Source of the DNA: Sphingobium sp. 15-1
Lineage (GTDB): Bacteria; Pseudomonadota; Alphaproteobacteria; Sphingomonadales; Sphingomonadaceae
Direction: 5' to 3'
NCBI RefSeq assembly: GCF_013375535.1
Contig: NZ_JABXJG010000001.1
Span: forward strand, 3,266,001-3,330,000
Length of the DNA: 64,000 bases
Part shown: positions 26,044 to 34,847 of the stretch, in pieces
Layout of the letters: every line of letters begins with the position of its first letter
Numbering within the stretch: the stretch's first letter is position 1
The notes under the pieces: model-generated
The model's input: the letters and a program-made list of their open reading frames with translations, nothing else
Database searches by the model: none
What the model was told of the DNA's origin: nothing
Translations under genes and position numbers: made by a program

Positions 26044-26685
26044 TTAACGCGTATCCGGCGCATAGGCGCGCATGAAACAGTCGAGCCCATGGTCGACATC
26101 GGCCTCGATCTGCTCTGGCGTGGCCCGCCCGATTTGTCCCCAGATGAGCGATTGGTGGCAACCCGAAAGCATCAGCGTCGTGAAAGTGCGCGCCGCCAGG
26201 TTCGGATCGGCCCGGCGCAGAAGGCCGCGATCCATGGCCCTTTCCAAAAATTCCGCGATCAGCCGTCGCGTATGGCCGGGCGCATGTTCGTAGAAGATGG
26301 CGCCCATTTCGGGAAAGCGCCCCGATTCCGATACGACCAGCCGGTGCAGGGCGATGCTGTGGGGCGAAGTGATCTTCGAGAGCATGTTCAGTCCCAGCCT
26401 GCGCAGGGTTTCCCCAAGGTCGCCGTCAGGATCGAGGAGTTCGGCCAGGCGCGCGATATAGGCGGTGGTCGCATCATCCAGACAGGCGGCGAACAGCGCT
26501 TCCTTGGAGGGGAAATAGCTCCACAACGTCCCCTTCGACCCGCCCAGCGTCGCCGCGATGGCCGACATGGTGGTCGCGGCATAGCCATTTTCCAGGAAGG
26601 ACCGCGACGCCACGTCCAATATGGCCTTGCGCCGTTCGCGGCGGCGCGCTTCTCGGCGGCTGATCGGGGGAGCGGGTTCTGTCAT
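26044..26685 (-). CDS. TetR/AcrR family regulator of the efflux operon
   Basis: Transcription repressor of 213 residues. The N-terminal helix-turn-helix (about 20-65; AILDVASRSFLENGYAATTMSAIAATLGGSKGTLWSYFPSKEALF) is typical TetR; the C-terminal domain resembles the TetR_C group that senses drugs. It is divergent from the NodT-EmrAB operon. Two copies of a 14-bp palindrome in the 89-bp gap suggest it controls itself and the pump. The inducer is unknown. Confidence 0.93.
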   Translation of the reverse strand: MTEPAPPISRREARRRERRKAILDVASRSFLENGYAATTMSAIAATLGGSKGTLWSYFPSKEALFAACLDDATTAYIARLAELLDPDGDLGETLRRLGLNMLSKITSPHSIALHRLVVSESGRFPEMGAIFYEHAPGHTRRLIAEFLERAMDRGLLRRADPNLAARTFTTLMLSGCHQSLIWGQIGRATPEQIEADVDHGLDCFMRAYAPDTR

Positions 26686-26691
26686 GAAATC

Positions 26692-26705
26692 GTACCATAT
26701 AGTAC
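26692..26705. promoter_or_regulatory. Operator copy 1 in the efflux control region
   Basis: GTACCATATAGTAC is an almost perfect palindrome six bases ahead of the tetR start. It matches copy 2 at 26753-26766 in 12 of 14 bases. It probably covers the tetR promoter or start. Confidence 0.7.
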
Positions 26706-26752
26706 GCTATTTCTGTTGACAAGGATTCGCATCAGGGGCAAAGGCCAATTTC

Positions 26753-26766
26753 ATACTATTTGGTAC
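26753..26766. promoter_or_regulatory. Operator copy 2 in the efflux control region
   Basis: ATACTATTTGGTAC on the plus strand reads GTACCAAATAGTAT on the minus strand, matching copy 1. It ends 8 bases before the ATG of the outer-membrane channel gene (26775). A TTGACA lies at 26716-26721 between the copies. Confidence 0.68.
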
Positions 26767-26774
26767 GGTTTGAT

Positions 26775-28319
26775 ATGTCCGCGAGTCGCCTCTCGAACCT
26801 TTCCCTTCTCTCTGGCCGGGCCGGGTTTCTGGCAGGGGGCTTGGCCCTGCTGTCCGCCTGCGCCGCGGTGCCCGATCTTGGCCCGAAGCCGGAGGTGCGC
26901 GCCCCCGGCAGCATCGCGGCGGAGCGCAGCCTTCAGGCGGACAATGCCGCCCAATGGCCGTCCGAAGGCTGGTGGAAGGCCTATGGCGATCCGCAACTGG
27001 ATGGGTTGATCGAGGAAGGGCTGAAGGGCTCGCCCGACGTGAGCGCCGCCGCCGCCCGCTTCGCCCAGGCCAGCGCGGTCGCGCAGCAGGCGGGGGCGCC
27101 GTTGCTGCCGTCGGTGGACCTGGACGCCAGCGGCGGCGTGACCAAATCCAGCTATAATATGGGCATGCCCAAGGAATTCGTGCCGAAGGGCTGGCTCGGC
27201 ACGGGCCGGGTGGCGCTGGATTTCGGTTTCGACCTCGATCTTTGGGGCAAGAATCGCGCCGCGCTGGCGGCGGCGACCTCCGAAGCGCGCGCGGCGCAGA
27301 TCGATGCGCGGCAGGCGCGGCTGGCATTGGCGACCGCCGTGGCCGACGCCTATGCCGATCTCGCCCGCCTCCATGACGAGCGCGACATTCAGGCGCGGGC
27401 GCTGGAGATCCGCACCGCCAGCCAGAAGCTGGTCGCGGACCGCCGCGCCAATGGCCTGGAGACGCGGGGCAGCGAGCGCCAGGCCGACGCCACCGTCTCC
27501 TCCGCCAAGGCGCAGCTCGCCGCCGCCGATCAGGCGATCGCGGTGCGCCGGCATCAGATCGCCGCGCTGATCGGGGCAGGGCCGGACAGGGGCCTTGCCA
27601 TCGCCCGGCCGCAACTCACCAGGCCGGGGCCGCTGGGCCTGCCCACCGACGTCACCACCAATCTGGTCGCCCGCCGTCCGGACATCGCGGCGGCGCTTGC
27701 CCGGACCGAGGCGGCGGCCAAGCGGATCAAGGTGGCGCGGGCCGACTTCTTCCCCGCCATTCGCCTGAGCGCGCTGATCGGCGTGCAGTCGCTGGGTTAT
27801 CAGACGGTGGTTCAAGGCAATCAATTTGCCGGCGGAGCCAGCTCCTTCGCGGACACGCTGTTCAAGAAGGATTCGCTGTTCGGCAATGCCGGGCCGGCGG
27901 TCAGCCTGCCGATCTTCCATGGCGGCGCGCTCAGCGGCCAATATCGCGGCGCCCGCGCCGTCTATGACGAGGCGGTGGCCAGCTATGACAAGACGGTGCT
28001 GGGCGCCTATCAGCAGGTGGCCGACGCCGTCACCGGACGCCGCGCGCTGGATCAGCGGCTGGCCGACGCCCGCGCCGCTCTGGCCGCGTCGGAGGAAGCC
28101 TATGGCATCGCCCGCCAGCGCTATGAAGGCGGCCTCAACACCTATCTTGACGTGCTGAACGTGGAGGACCAGCTTTTGGCCACCCGTCAGACCGTCGCGG
28201 AGCTGGAGGCCAGCGCCTTCACTCTGGACATTGCCCTCATTCGCGCGCTGGGCGGCGGCTTTGCCGCCAGCGACGCGCAGAACCCGCTTCAGTTGCCCAA
28301 GGATACGCCCCATGGCTGA
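26775..28319 (+). CDS. Efflux outer-membrane lipoprotein (NodT/OprM family)
   Basis: Outer-membrane channel of 514 residues for a tripartite drug pump. A signal peptide ends in the lipobox LLSAC. Two OEP repeats follow (about 75-270 and 300-500), with the conserved turn VARRPDIAAALARTEAAAKRIKVARADFFPAI between them. It opens the operon, with the HlyD adaptor overlapping by 8 bp and the MFS pump next. The ATG at 26775 is used because the lipoprotein signal begins there. Confidence 0.93.
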   Translation: MSASRLSNLSLLSGRAGFLAGGLALLSACAAVPDLGPKPEVRAPGSIAAERSLQADNAAQWPSEGWWKAYGDPQLDGLIEEGLKGSPDVSAAAARFAQASAVAQQAGAPLLPSVDLDASGGVTKSSYNMGMPKEFVPKGWLGTGRVALDFGFDLDLWGKNRAALAAATSEARAAQIDARQARLALATAVADAYADLARLHDERDIQARALEIRTASQKLVADRRANGLETRGSERQADATVSSAKAQLAAADQAIAVRRHQIAALIGAGPDRGLAIARPQLTRPGPLGLPTDVTTNLVARRPDIAAALARTEAAAKRIKVARADFFPAIRLSALIGVQSLGYQTVVQGNQFAGGASSFADTLFKKDSLFGNAGPAVSLPIFHGGALSGQYRGARAVYDEAVASYDKTVLGAYQQVADAVTGRRALDQRLADARAALAASEEAYGIARQRYEGGLNTYLDVLNVEDQLLATRQTVAELEASAFTLDIALIRALGGGFAASDAQNPLQLPKDTPHG

Positions 28320-29463
28320 CGTCACGCCAGAATTCACGTCCGAAGCGAGCAAGGCGCAAGTCGCCGCGCAGCGTCAGGAAACCCGCCGGAAATGGTTGGT
28401 GCGACTGGCGCTGGCCGTGCTGATCGCGGGCGCGGCCTATACCCTGTGGTACCTGCTGGTCGGCCGCAACCATGTCGGCACCGACAACGCCTATGTGAAT
28501 GCGGAGGTGGCGCAGGTGACGCCGCTGATCTCAGCCCAGGCGGTCGAAGTGCTGGTGACGGACACGCAATCGGTCAGGCGCGGCGACATATTGGTGAAGC
28601 TGGACCCGACCAACGCCCGCATCGCCGTGGCGCAGGCGGAGGCGGAGCTGGCCGAAGCGAAGCGCCGTTTCCGCCAGGCCGTCGCGACCAGCGGTTCGCT
28701 GGCCGCCCAGGTCGAGGCGCGGGGCGCGGACATCAACCAGGCCCGCGCCCAATTGGCGACGGCGCAGGCCGATTTCGACAAGGCCCGGATCGACCTCCGC
28801 CGGCGGGAGGCGCTGGCCCCCAACGGCGCCGTGTCGGGGGAGGAGCTGACCAGTGCGCGCAAAGGCTATGCCGCGGCGCAGGCGGCGCTCGATCTGGCGA
28901 AGGCCGGGGTTGCGACGGCGGAAGCGACGCGCGGCGCGGCCAGCGGCCAGCTTGCCGCCAATGACGCGCTGGTGCGCGGGTCGACGGTCGACACCGATCC
29001 CGCCGTGCTGGCGGCCAAGGCGAAGCTGGACAATGCCCGGCTTGATCTTGGCCGTTCCGTCATCCGCGCCCCGATCGACGGCGTGGTGACGCGGCGGTCG
29101 GTGCAGGTCGGCCAGCGCGTGGCGCAGGGCGCCCCGATCATGAGCATCGTGCCGCTCGCCCAGGTCTATGTCGACGCCAATTTCAAGGAACGCCAGCTTG
29201 GCCGGGTCAAGGTCGGCATGCCCGCCACCGCCACGTCGGACCTGTATGGCGGCGGCGTCGTCTATCATGGCAAGGTGGTCGGCTTCGCGGGCGGCACCGG
29301 CGCTTCGATGGCACTGATCCCGGCGCAGAACGCCAGCGGCAACTGGATCAAGGTGGTGCAGCGCCTGCCCGTGCGCATCGCGCTCGACCCAAAGGAGCTG
29401 GCCGAGCATCCGCTGCGCGTCGGCCTCTCCATGGAAGCCGAGATCGACCTTTCCGGCGAATAA
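28312..29463 (+). CDS. emrA: HlyD family efflux adaptor (EmrA-like)
   Basis: Periplasmic adaptor of 383 residues that joins the MFS pump to the outer channel. A cytosolic tail and one membrane helix (about 30-50) are followed by the NHVGTDNAYVNAEVAQVTPLI barrel/lipoyl strand, a long alpha-hairpin (about 90-215) and LGRSVIRAPIDGVVTRRSVQVGQRVAQG. This is the typical EmrA arrangement. It overlaps the channel gene and precedes emrB by 10 bp, so the three are one operon. Confidence 0.94.
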   Translation: MADVTPEFTSEASKAQVAAQRQETRRKWLVRLALAVLIAGAAYTLWYLLVGRNHVGTDNAYVNAEVAQVTPLISAQAVEVLVTDTQSVRRGDILVKLDPTNARIAVAQAEAELAEAKRRFRQAVATSGSLAAQVEARGADINQARAQLATAQADFDKARIDLRRREALAPNGAVSGEELTSARKGYAAAQAALDLAKAGVATAEATRGAASGQLAANDALVRGSTVDTDPAVLAAKAKLDNARLDLGRSVIRAPIDGVVTRRSVQVGQRVAQGAPIMSIVPLAQVYVDANFKERQLGRVKVGMPATATSDLYGGGVVYHGKVVGFAGGTGASMALIPAQNASGNWIKVVQRLPVRIALDPKELAEHPLRVGLSMEAEIDLSGE

Positions 29464-29473
29464 GGAAGCTTTG

Positions 29474-31003
29474 GTGAGCCGTCCGGCCGAGACATTCGCG
29501 CTCCTGTCGCCCCGTCACCGCCTGCTGGCGGGGCTGACGCTGGCGCTCAGCAATTTCATGGTCGTGCTCGACCTCACCATCGCCAATGTGTCGGTGCCGC
29601 ATATCGCGGGCAATCTGGGCATTTCCGCCGATCAGGGCACCTGGATCATCACCAGCTACGCCGTGGCGGAGGCGATCTGCGTGCCGCTGACCGGCTGGCT
29701 GGCGCAGCGTTTCGGCGCGGTCCGGCTGTTCATCCTGGGCATGGTCGGTTTCGGCCTGTTCTCGCTGTTGTGCGGCCTGTCGATGAGCCTCGGCATGATT
29801 GTGGTGTGCCGCATCGGCCAGGGCCTGTGCGGCGGGCCGCTGATGCCGATGTCGCAGACGCTGCTGATGCGCATCTTCCCGCCGGAACAGCGCGGGCGCG
29901 TCATGGGATTATGGGCGATGACGACGCTGCTCGGTCCCGCCATGGGACCGATCATCGGCGGCTATATCAGCGACAATTGGAGCTGGCACTGGATCTTCTT
30001 CATCAACCTGCCGATCGCGGTCCTGTGCGTCTTTTCCGCGATGGTGCTGCTGCCCCCGGTGGAAACGGAGCGGGTGAAGCTGCCCATCGATTATATCGGC
30101 CTGGCGCTGCTGATCTTCTGGATCGGCTGCCTGCAGATCATGCTGGACATCGGGCGCGACCATGACTGGTTCGGTGACCCGCTGATCGTGGTGCTGGCGG
30201 TGCTGGCGGCGGTCGGCTTCTGCGTGTTCATCATATGGGAATTGACGGAGGAGCATCCGATCGTCGACCTGCGCGTGTTCCGCCATGTCGGCTTCACATC
30301 CGGCGTGTTCACCCTGGCGCTCTGCTTCGGGGCCTATTTCGCGGGCATCGTCGTTATCCCGCAATGGCTGCAAATGTCGATGGGCTATACCGCGGCCTGG
30401 GCGGGCCTGGCGACAGCCTTCACGGCGATGACCGCCATCTTCGTCGCGCCTGTCGCCGGCCGGCTGATCAACAAGGTCGATGTGCGCATCATGATTTCCG
30501 GCGCGGTCGCCTGGATCGGCCTCATGACGCTGTGGCGCGCCCATTGGACCACCGACGCGGATTTCTGGACGATCGCCCTGCCGCAACTCGTCCAGGGCTT
30601 TGGCATGCCCTTCTTCATGATTCCGCTGACGACGCTGACCCTGGGGTCGGTCCGGCCGGAGGAGACTGCCTCGGCCGCAGGCATGCAGAATTTCCTGCGC
30701 ACCCTGGCCGTCGCCATCTCGACCTCGCTCGTGCTGACGGGCTGGGGCGACGGACAGCGCGTGTCCCGCAACGAGATGGTCGGCAGGCTCAACGCCGATG
30801 CGACCATGGCCGACCTGACGAGCCGTGGCTTTACCCAGGATCAGGCGCGGCAGATGGTGGCCAATCTGGTCGACGCGCAGGCGCAGTTGGTGTCGATGGA
30901 CCATGTCTTCTTCATCGCCGCGCTGGTGCTGTTCCTGGCCGCCGCCGTGGTGTGGCTGGCCCCGCGTCCGATGGCGAAGGTGGAAGCTTCGGCGGCGCAT
31001 TGA
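29474..31003 (+). CDS. emrB: DHA2 family MFS drug efflux pump (EmrB-like)
   Basis: Fourteen-helix proton-driven drug exporter of 509 residues. The N-terminal half has NFMVVLDLTIANVSVPHIAGNLG (motif D1, with the key Asp), GQGLCGGPLMPMSQTLLM and motif C segment GPAMGPIIGGYIS. The substrate is not known; EmrB pumps take hydrophobic uncouplers and antibiotics. I start at the GTG at 29474, with AAGGAAG upstream at proper spacing; a TTG at 29471 is too near that site. It faces the ABC-F gene with only 9 bp between. Confidence 0.94.
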   Translation: MSRPAETFALLSPRHRLLAGLTLALSNFMVVLDLTIANVSVPHIAGNLGISADQGTWIITSYAVAEAICVPLTGWLAQRFGAVRLFILGMVGFGLFSLLCGLSMSLGMIVVCRIGQGLCGGPLMPMSQTLLMRIFPPEQRGRVMGLWAMTTLLGPAMGPIIGGYISDNWSWHWIFFINLPIAVLCVFSAMVLLPPVETERVKLPIDYIGLALLIFWIGCLQIMLDIGRDHDWFGDPLIVVLAVLAAVGFCVFIIWELTEEHPIVDLRVFRHVGFTSGVFTLALCFGAYFAGIVVIPQWLQMSMGYTAAWAGLATAFTAMTAIFVAPVAGRLINKVDVRIMISGAVAWIGLMTLWRAHWTTDADFWTIALPQLVQGFGMPFFMIPLTTLTLGSVRPEETASAAGMQNFLRTLAVAISTSLVLTGWGDGQRVSRNEMVGRLNADATMADLTSRGFTQDQARQMVANLVDAQAQLVSMDHVFFIAALVLFLAAAVVWLAPRPMAKVEASAAH

Positions 31004-31012
31004 GCGGAGCGC

Positions 31013-32590
31013 CTATTCCAGCCTGACCTGTCGCGTGATGCCGATCGCGTCCAGAAAGGCGGCGTCATGGCTGACGACGATCAGCGCCCCGTCAAAGGCG
31101 GCCAGCCCCTGTTCGATTGCAGCGATCGAATCGAGATCGAGATGATTGGTCGGCTCGTCCAGCATCAGCAGCGGCGGCAGCGCATCCCCGCCCAGCACGC
31201 AGGCCAGGCCGGCGCGCAATAGCTGTCCGCCGCTCAAGCTTCCCACCCTTTGCAGCGCCAGATCGGCGCGGAAGCGAAAGCGGGCCAGCGCCGCCCGCAC
31301 GACATTGTCCGTAGCCTCCGGATGCAGCCGGGCGAAATTGTCGGCAATGCTGGCCTGCGGATCGAGCAGGCTGACGCGCTGGTCCAGCAGGGCGCAATCC
31401 ACCGACAGGCGCACCGTGCCGGAGAGTGGCGGCAGCATCCCGGCGATCAGCTTCAGCAGAGTCGATTTGCCCGCGCCGTTGGGACCCGTGACGGCGATCC
31501 GTTCCGGCCCCGCGACGCGCAGGTCAAGGTCGCGCAGCACCGGCGCGTCGGGCCGGTAGCCCGCCGTCACATGCTCCAGCCGAAGGATCGGCCGATCCGC
31601 CTGCACCCCGGTCGAGGGCAGTTCGACGGTCAGGCTCTCGACGATCTCGATGCGGCTGCGCGCTGCCTCCGCTGCCTCCCGCGCATCCCGGCGCAGCCGT
31701 TCGGCCAGCCGCGCCGCGTCGCCGCCGGACCCTTCGGCCCGGTTCCTGCGCATGCCGATCAGGATGCGCGGCATGTCGCCCTTCGCCCCCTTGCGTGCCC
31801 CGGCGGCGTCGCGGCGCTGCTTGCGCTCCGCCGCGATCTGGCTTCGGCGGGCCATGTCCTTCATGCGCCGCTCCGCCTGCTCCAGCGCCTGGCCGGCGGC
31901 GGCCAGCTCGATCGCCTTGCGCTCGCGATAGGCGGTCCAGTTGCCGCCATACCGGCTGATCCCAAGCGTCGTCAGCTCGGCAATCGCCTCCATGGCTTCC
32001 AGCAGGGCGCGGTCATGGCTGACCACGATCGCGCCCGCCTTCCACCGGCCAAGCAGGCCCAGCAAGGCGGCATGTCCCTCCGCATCCAGATTATTGTCCG
32101 GCTCGTCCAACAGCAGGAAATCGGGCTGGGCGAAGACCGCCCCCGCCAGCGCGGCGCGGCTGCGCTGGCCGCCGGACAGCGCCAGCAGCGGCGTGTCCGG
32201 GTCCGCCGCCAGTCCGACCTCATCCAACGCTTCCTCGATCCGGCCGGGCAGGGTCCAGTCGCACGCTTCCAGTTCGGCCATGCTCGCCTCGCCGCGTTCC
32301 GCCCTGGCGAGCAGGGCCAGCGCCTTGCCCGCGCCGAAAAGGTCGGAAATACGCTCCTCCGGCGCCACCTGGACCGTCTGGTGCAAGGTTGCCACGCTGC
32401 CGTCGAGCTGGACCTTGCCACTGGCGGGAGCCTTTGTCCCCGCGATCAGCGCGAGCAGGGTCGACTTGCCGACGCCATTGCGCCCAACAAGGCCGAGTCG
32501 TTCGGTCGTGAAACGAAAATCGAGGTCCGAAAGGACGGATGTGCCGTCAGGCGCGGACCAGTTGAGATGGGAAATGACGATGGAGGGCAT
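31013..32590 (-). CDS. ABC-F family ATPase
   Basis: Soluble protein of 525 residues with two ABC ATPase domains and no membrane part. First domain: Walker A GRNGVGKST (about 35), signature LSGGQRSR, Walker B LLLDEPDNNLD. Second: GPNGAGKST, LSGGQLLR, LMLDEPTNHLD. An Arg/Ala-rich linker joins them. ABC-F proteins act on the ribosome, in translation control or antibiotic protection. The replacement of TNHLD by DNNLD in the first domain is unusual, though the catalytic Glu is kept. Start ATG 32590; the ORF is open upstream but the first strand begins there. Confidence 0.9.
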   Translation of the reverse strand: MPSIVISHLNWSAPDGTSVLSDLDFRFTTERLGLVGRNGVGKSTLLALIAGTKAPASGKVQLDGSVATLHQTVQVAPEERISDLFGAGKALALLARAERGEASMAELEACDWTLPGRIEEALDEVGLAADPDTPLLALSGGQRSRAALAGAVFAQPDFLLLDEPDNNLDAEGHAALLGLLGRWKAGAIVVSHDRALLEAMEAIAELTTLGISRYGGNWTAYRERKAIELAAAGQALEQAERRMKDMARRSQIAAERKQRRDAAGARKGAKGDMPRILIGMRRNRAEGSGGDAARLAERLRRDAREAAEAARSRIEIVESLTVELPSTGVQADRPILRLEHVTAGYRPDAPVLRDLDLRVAGPERIAVTGPNGAGKSTLLKLIAGMLPPLSGTVRLSVDCALLDQRVSLLDPQASIADNFARLHPEATDNVVRAALARFRFRADLALQRVGSLSGGQLLRAGLACVLGGDALPPLLMLDEPTNHLDLDSIAAIEQGLAAFDGALIVVSHDAAFLDAIGITRQVRLE

Positions 32591-32773
32591 GAACGGAGAC
32601 TTTCCTGAAAGCAGAGCGATTGGGCTTTGCAATCAGATGCTTGTCCATGACGGGGTCCTCCGGGAAATGCCGGGCGGTGATACAGGGCGGTGCCTTGCTT
32701 GGCAACCATCCCGCATTGCGCCCGATTGACGCGACGCAGCATCGCGGCCACTGAAGGCAAAAAGGTGGGGTCC

Positions 32774-33352
32774 ATGCGAATCGTCATCATCGACGACAGC
32801 GGCCTGCGCGCGACGGTCCTGGAAGAAGGACTGCGCGAGGCCGGCTATGACGATATTCACATCGTCCCGCCGCGCGGCGGCTTCGTCGCGCGGCTGGAGC
32901 GCATGGCGCCCGACGTCGTGCTGATGGACTTGGGCAGCCCCAGCCGCGACACGCTGGAGGAGATGCTGACCGTCAGCCGCGCGCTGGCCCGTCCCATCGC
33001 CATGTTCGTCGACCAGTCGGACGACAGCATGATCGGCGCGGCCATCGACGCGGGCGTGTCTGCCTATGTTGTCGATGGGCTACGCAAGGAGCGGGTGAAG
33101 CCCGTGCTGGAACTGGCGGTGCGGCGCTTCAACGCCTTCGCCCGGCTCCAGACCGAGCTGGACGAGGCGCGCACGGCGCTCAGCGACCGCAAGATCATCG
33201 ACCGCGCCAAATCCATATTGATGAGCCAGCGGGGGCTCAGCGAACCCGATGCCTATGCGCTGCTGCGGTCGAGCGCGATGAATCAGGGGAAGAAGATCGT
33301 GGACGTCGCCCAGGCCCTCATCACGGCCAGCGACCTTTTGGGAGGGATGTGA
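32774..33352 (+). CDS. nasT: ANTAR antitermination regulator
   Basis: Cytosolic RNA-binding regulator of 192 residues. An N-terminal receiver-like domain (about 1-120; RIVIIDDSGLRATVLEEGL, VVLMDLGSPS) is followed by a C-terminal ANTAR domain (about 130-190; IIDRAKSILMSQRGLSEPDAYALLRSSAMNQGKKIVDVAQALI). In known NasS-NasT systems, free NasT binds two hexaloop hairpins in the mRNA leader and prevents termination. The ATG at 32774 has AAGGTGGGG upstream. It overlaps nasS by 1 bp. Leaders for narK and nirB nearby carry the expected RNA elements. Confidence 0.93.
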   Translation: MRIVIIDDSGLRATVLEEGLREAGYDDIHIVPPRGGFVARLERMAPDVVLMDLGSPSRDTLEEMLTVSRALARPIAMFVDQSDDSMIGAAIDAGVSAYVVDGLRKERVKPVLELAVRRFNAFARLQTELDEARTALSDRKIIDRAKSILMSQRGLSEPDAYALLRSSAMNQGKKIVDVAQALITASDLLGGM

Positions 33353-34554
33353 TGACGACCGACCTGCGCATCGCCTTCCTGCCGCTGACCGACGCCGCCG
33401 TATTGGCGGTGGCGCGGGAAAAGGGTTTCGCGGAGGAGGAGGGGCTGCATCTCGACCTGGTTCGCACGACCAGTTGGGCGACGTTGCGCGACCGGCTGGT
33501 GTTCGGGCAGGTGCAGGCCGCGCATATGCTGGCGCCGCTGGCTGTCGCGGTGACTTTGGGGTTGAGCCAGCAGGCCGCGCCGCTCTCCGCCCCCTACAAG
33601 CTCAACGTCAACGGCAACATGCTGGTGATGGCGAGCGAATTCGCGCAGGCGCTTGACCCCGACATTGCCGCCCGGCTCGACGATCCGCTGGGCACGGCGC
33701 ATGATTTCGCCGCCGCCATCGGGCTTTGGAAGCGCAAGCCGGTGATCGGCGTCGTCCACCGCTATTCCAGCCATTCCGTCATGCTGCGCTACTGGCTGGC
33801 GAGCGCGGGCGTCGACCCGGACCGCGACGTGGTGCTGCGGGTGCTGCCGCCCTCGCTGACGGTGGAGGCGATGCGCGCCGGGGAGATTGACGGCTTCATC
33901 GCGGGCGAACCCTGGGGCAGCGCGGCGGTCGACGCAGGGCTGGCCGAAGCGGTGGCGATCGGGGAACGCATCTGGCGGCGCGGCGTGGAGAAGGTGCTGG
34001 CCTTCCGCACGCCCTGGCTGGAGGAAAATCCCGACAGCGTCGACCGGTTGCTGCGGGCGCTGGTGCGGGCGGCGGCCTGGTGCGACGAGCCGGAACATCA
34101 TGAGGCTTTGGCGCATCTCCTGTCGCAGCCGCAATATGTCGACCAGCCCGCCGAGGTGATCCTGCGCGCCCTGTCCGGCGGGATCGTGGCGCGGGTGGAC
34201 ATGGCGCCGCTGTCCATGCCCGATTTCATGCTCTTCTCGCGGGAAGCGACGCCCTTTCCGTGGCGCAGCCAGGCGCTGTGGATCTATTCGCAACTCGTCC
34301 GCTGGAAGATGGTGGAGCATAGCCCGGACAATGCCGCCAAGGCTGCGTCGGTGTTCCGGCCCGACATCTTCCGCCGGGCGCTGGCCGACAGCGATGTGGC
34401 GATGCCGGGGGCCAGCATGAAGGTGGAGGGCGCGGTGGCCTCTCCGCTGGCGGTGGGATCGAAGCGGGGCGAGCTGACGCTGGGACCGGACAGTTTCTTC
34501 GATGGCCGGGTGTTCGACCCCGAGCGGGTCGAGGATTTCCTGGCGAGTTTCTAA
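33352..34554 (+). CDS. nasS: Nitrate/nitrite sensor
   Basis: Cytosolic sensor of 400 residues of the NrtA/CmpA solute-binding fold (LRIAFLPLTDAAVLAVAREKGFAEEEGLHLDL, HMLAPLAVAVTLGLSQ, LNVNGNMLVMASEF). It has no signal peptide or lipobox, which separates it from transporter-binding proteins and fits NasS. In known systems NasS holds NasT inactive until nitrate or nitrite binds. The ATG at 33352 overlaps the nasT stop. No ABC permease is nearby. Confidence 0.92.
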   Translation: MTTDLRIAFLPLTDAAVLAVAREKGFAEEEGLHLDLVRTTSWATLRDRLVFGQVQAAHMLAPLAVAVTLGLSQQAAPLSAPYKLNVNGNMLVMASEFAQALDPDIAARLDDPLGTAHDFAAAIGLWKRKPVIGVVHRYSSHSVMLRYWLASAGVDPDRDVVLRVLPPSLTVEAMRAGEIDGFIAGEPWGSAAVDAGLAEAVAIGERIWRRGVEKVLAFRTPWLEENPDSVDRLLRALVRAAAWCDEPEHHEALAHLLSQPQYVDQPAEVILRALSGGIVARVDMAPLSMPDFMLFSREATPFPWRSQALWIYSQLVRWKMVEHSPDNAAKAASVFRPDIFRRALADSDVAMPGASMKVEGAVASPLAVGSKRGELTLGPDSFFDGRVFDPERVEDFLASF

Positions 34555-34651
34555 GCGGGATCGAGACGCAACCTTCACCCCTCTTCAGCATGACGTGGGT
34601 TGATTGGATGGGCATCGAATCTCGTCCCTCCACTCCCGCAAATTTTGTGCC

Positions 34652-34680
34652 TTGCAACATGAGACGATTCGCGGGATAAG
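34652..34680 (+). promoter_or_regulatory. Candidate sigma-70 promoter of narK
   Basis: TTGCAA (34652-34657), 17-bp spacer, then GATAAG (34675-34680). The transcript would begin near 34686, a few bases before the first hairpin of the leader. Confidence 0.5.
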
Positions 34681-34688
34681 GCAGGAGT

Positions 34689-34737
34689 CGCGCGACGAAG
34701 CGCGTTTTTTCGGGATGAGCCCCTCCCAAGGCTGGGA
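34689..34737 (+). promoter_or_regulatory. Candidate ANTAR-target hairpins in the narK leader
   Basis: First hairpin at 34691-34704: CGCG stem with hexaloop ACGAAG (or a shifted CGCGC stem with loop GACGAA), followed by six T. Second at 34724-34737: TCCC/GGGA stem with hexaloop AAGGCT, which has the A1 and G4 of known targets. Weaker than the nirB pair. Confidence 0.45.
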
Positions 34738-34763
34738 TTGCGTTCTCCCTCCGATTTTACAGC

Positions 34764-34814
34764 AAAGCCGCTGGCCGGATTTCGCGATGAGCGAGGTCCG
34801 GACGCGGCTTTTTT
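34764..34814 (+). terminator. Leader terminator before narK
   Basis: AAGCCGC (34765-34771) pairs with GCGGCTT (34804-34810), with an inner CCGGA/TCCGG pairing (34775-34779 with 34797-34801), ending in six T. It lies 34 bp ahead of the start codon, where it must be read through for narK to be made. Confidence 0.8.
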
Positions 34815-34847
34815 CGTGTCCATTTCATAAGATTGAGGGACGTCATC

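Noticed and set aside
33352..34554. NrtA-like protein as a nitrate ABC transporter subunit
   Set aside because: No signal peptide, no permease or ATPase gene, and a 1-bp overlap with nasT. NasS is the better reading.
34555..34600. CTTCAGCATGACG near 34580 as a family C repeat
   Set aside because: Only a partial unit with no partner arm; left out of the repeat count.
34688..34710. CGCG hairpin plus six T as a simple terminator of nasS
   Set aside because: It lies over 130 bp after nasS and just after a promoter-like sequence; its place matches the first leader hairpin. A terminator role is still possible.
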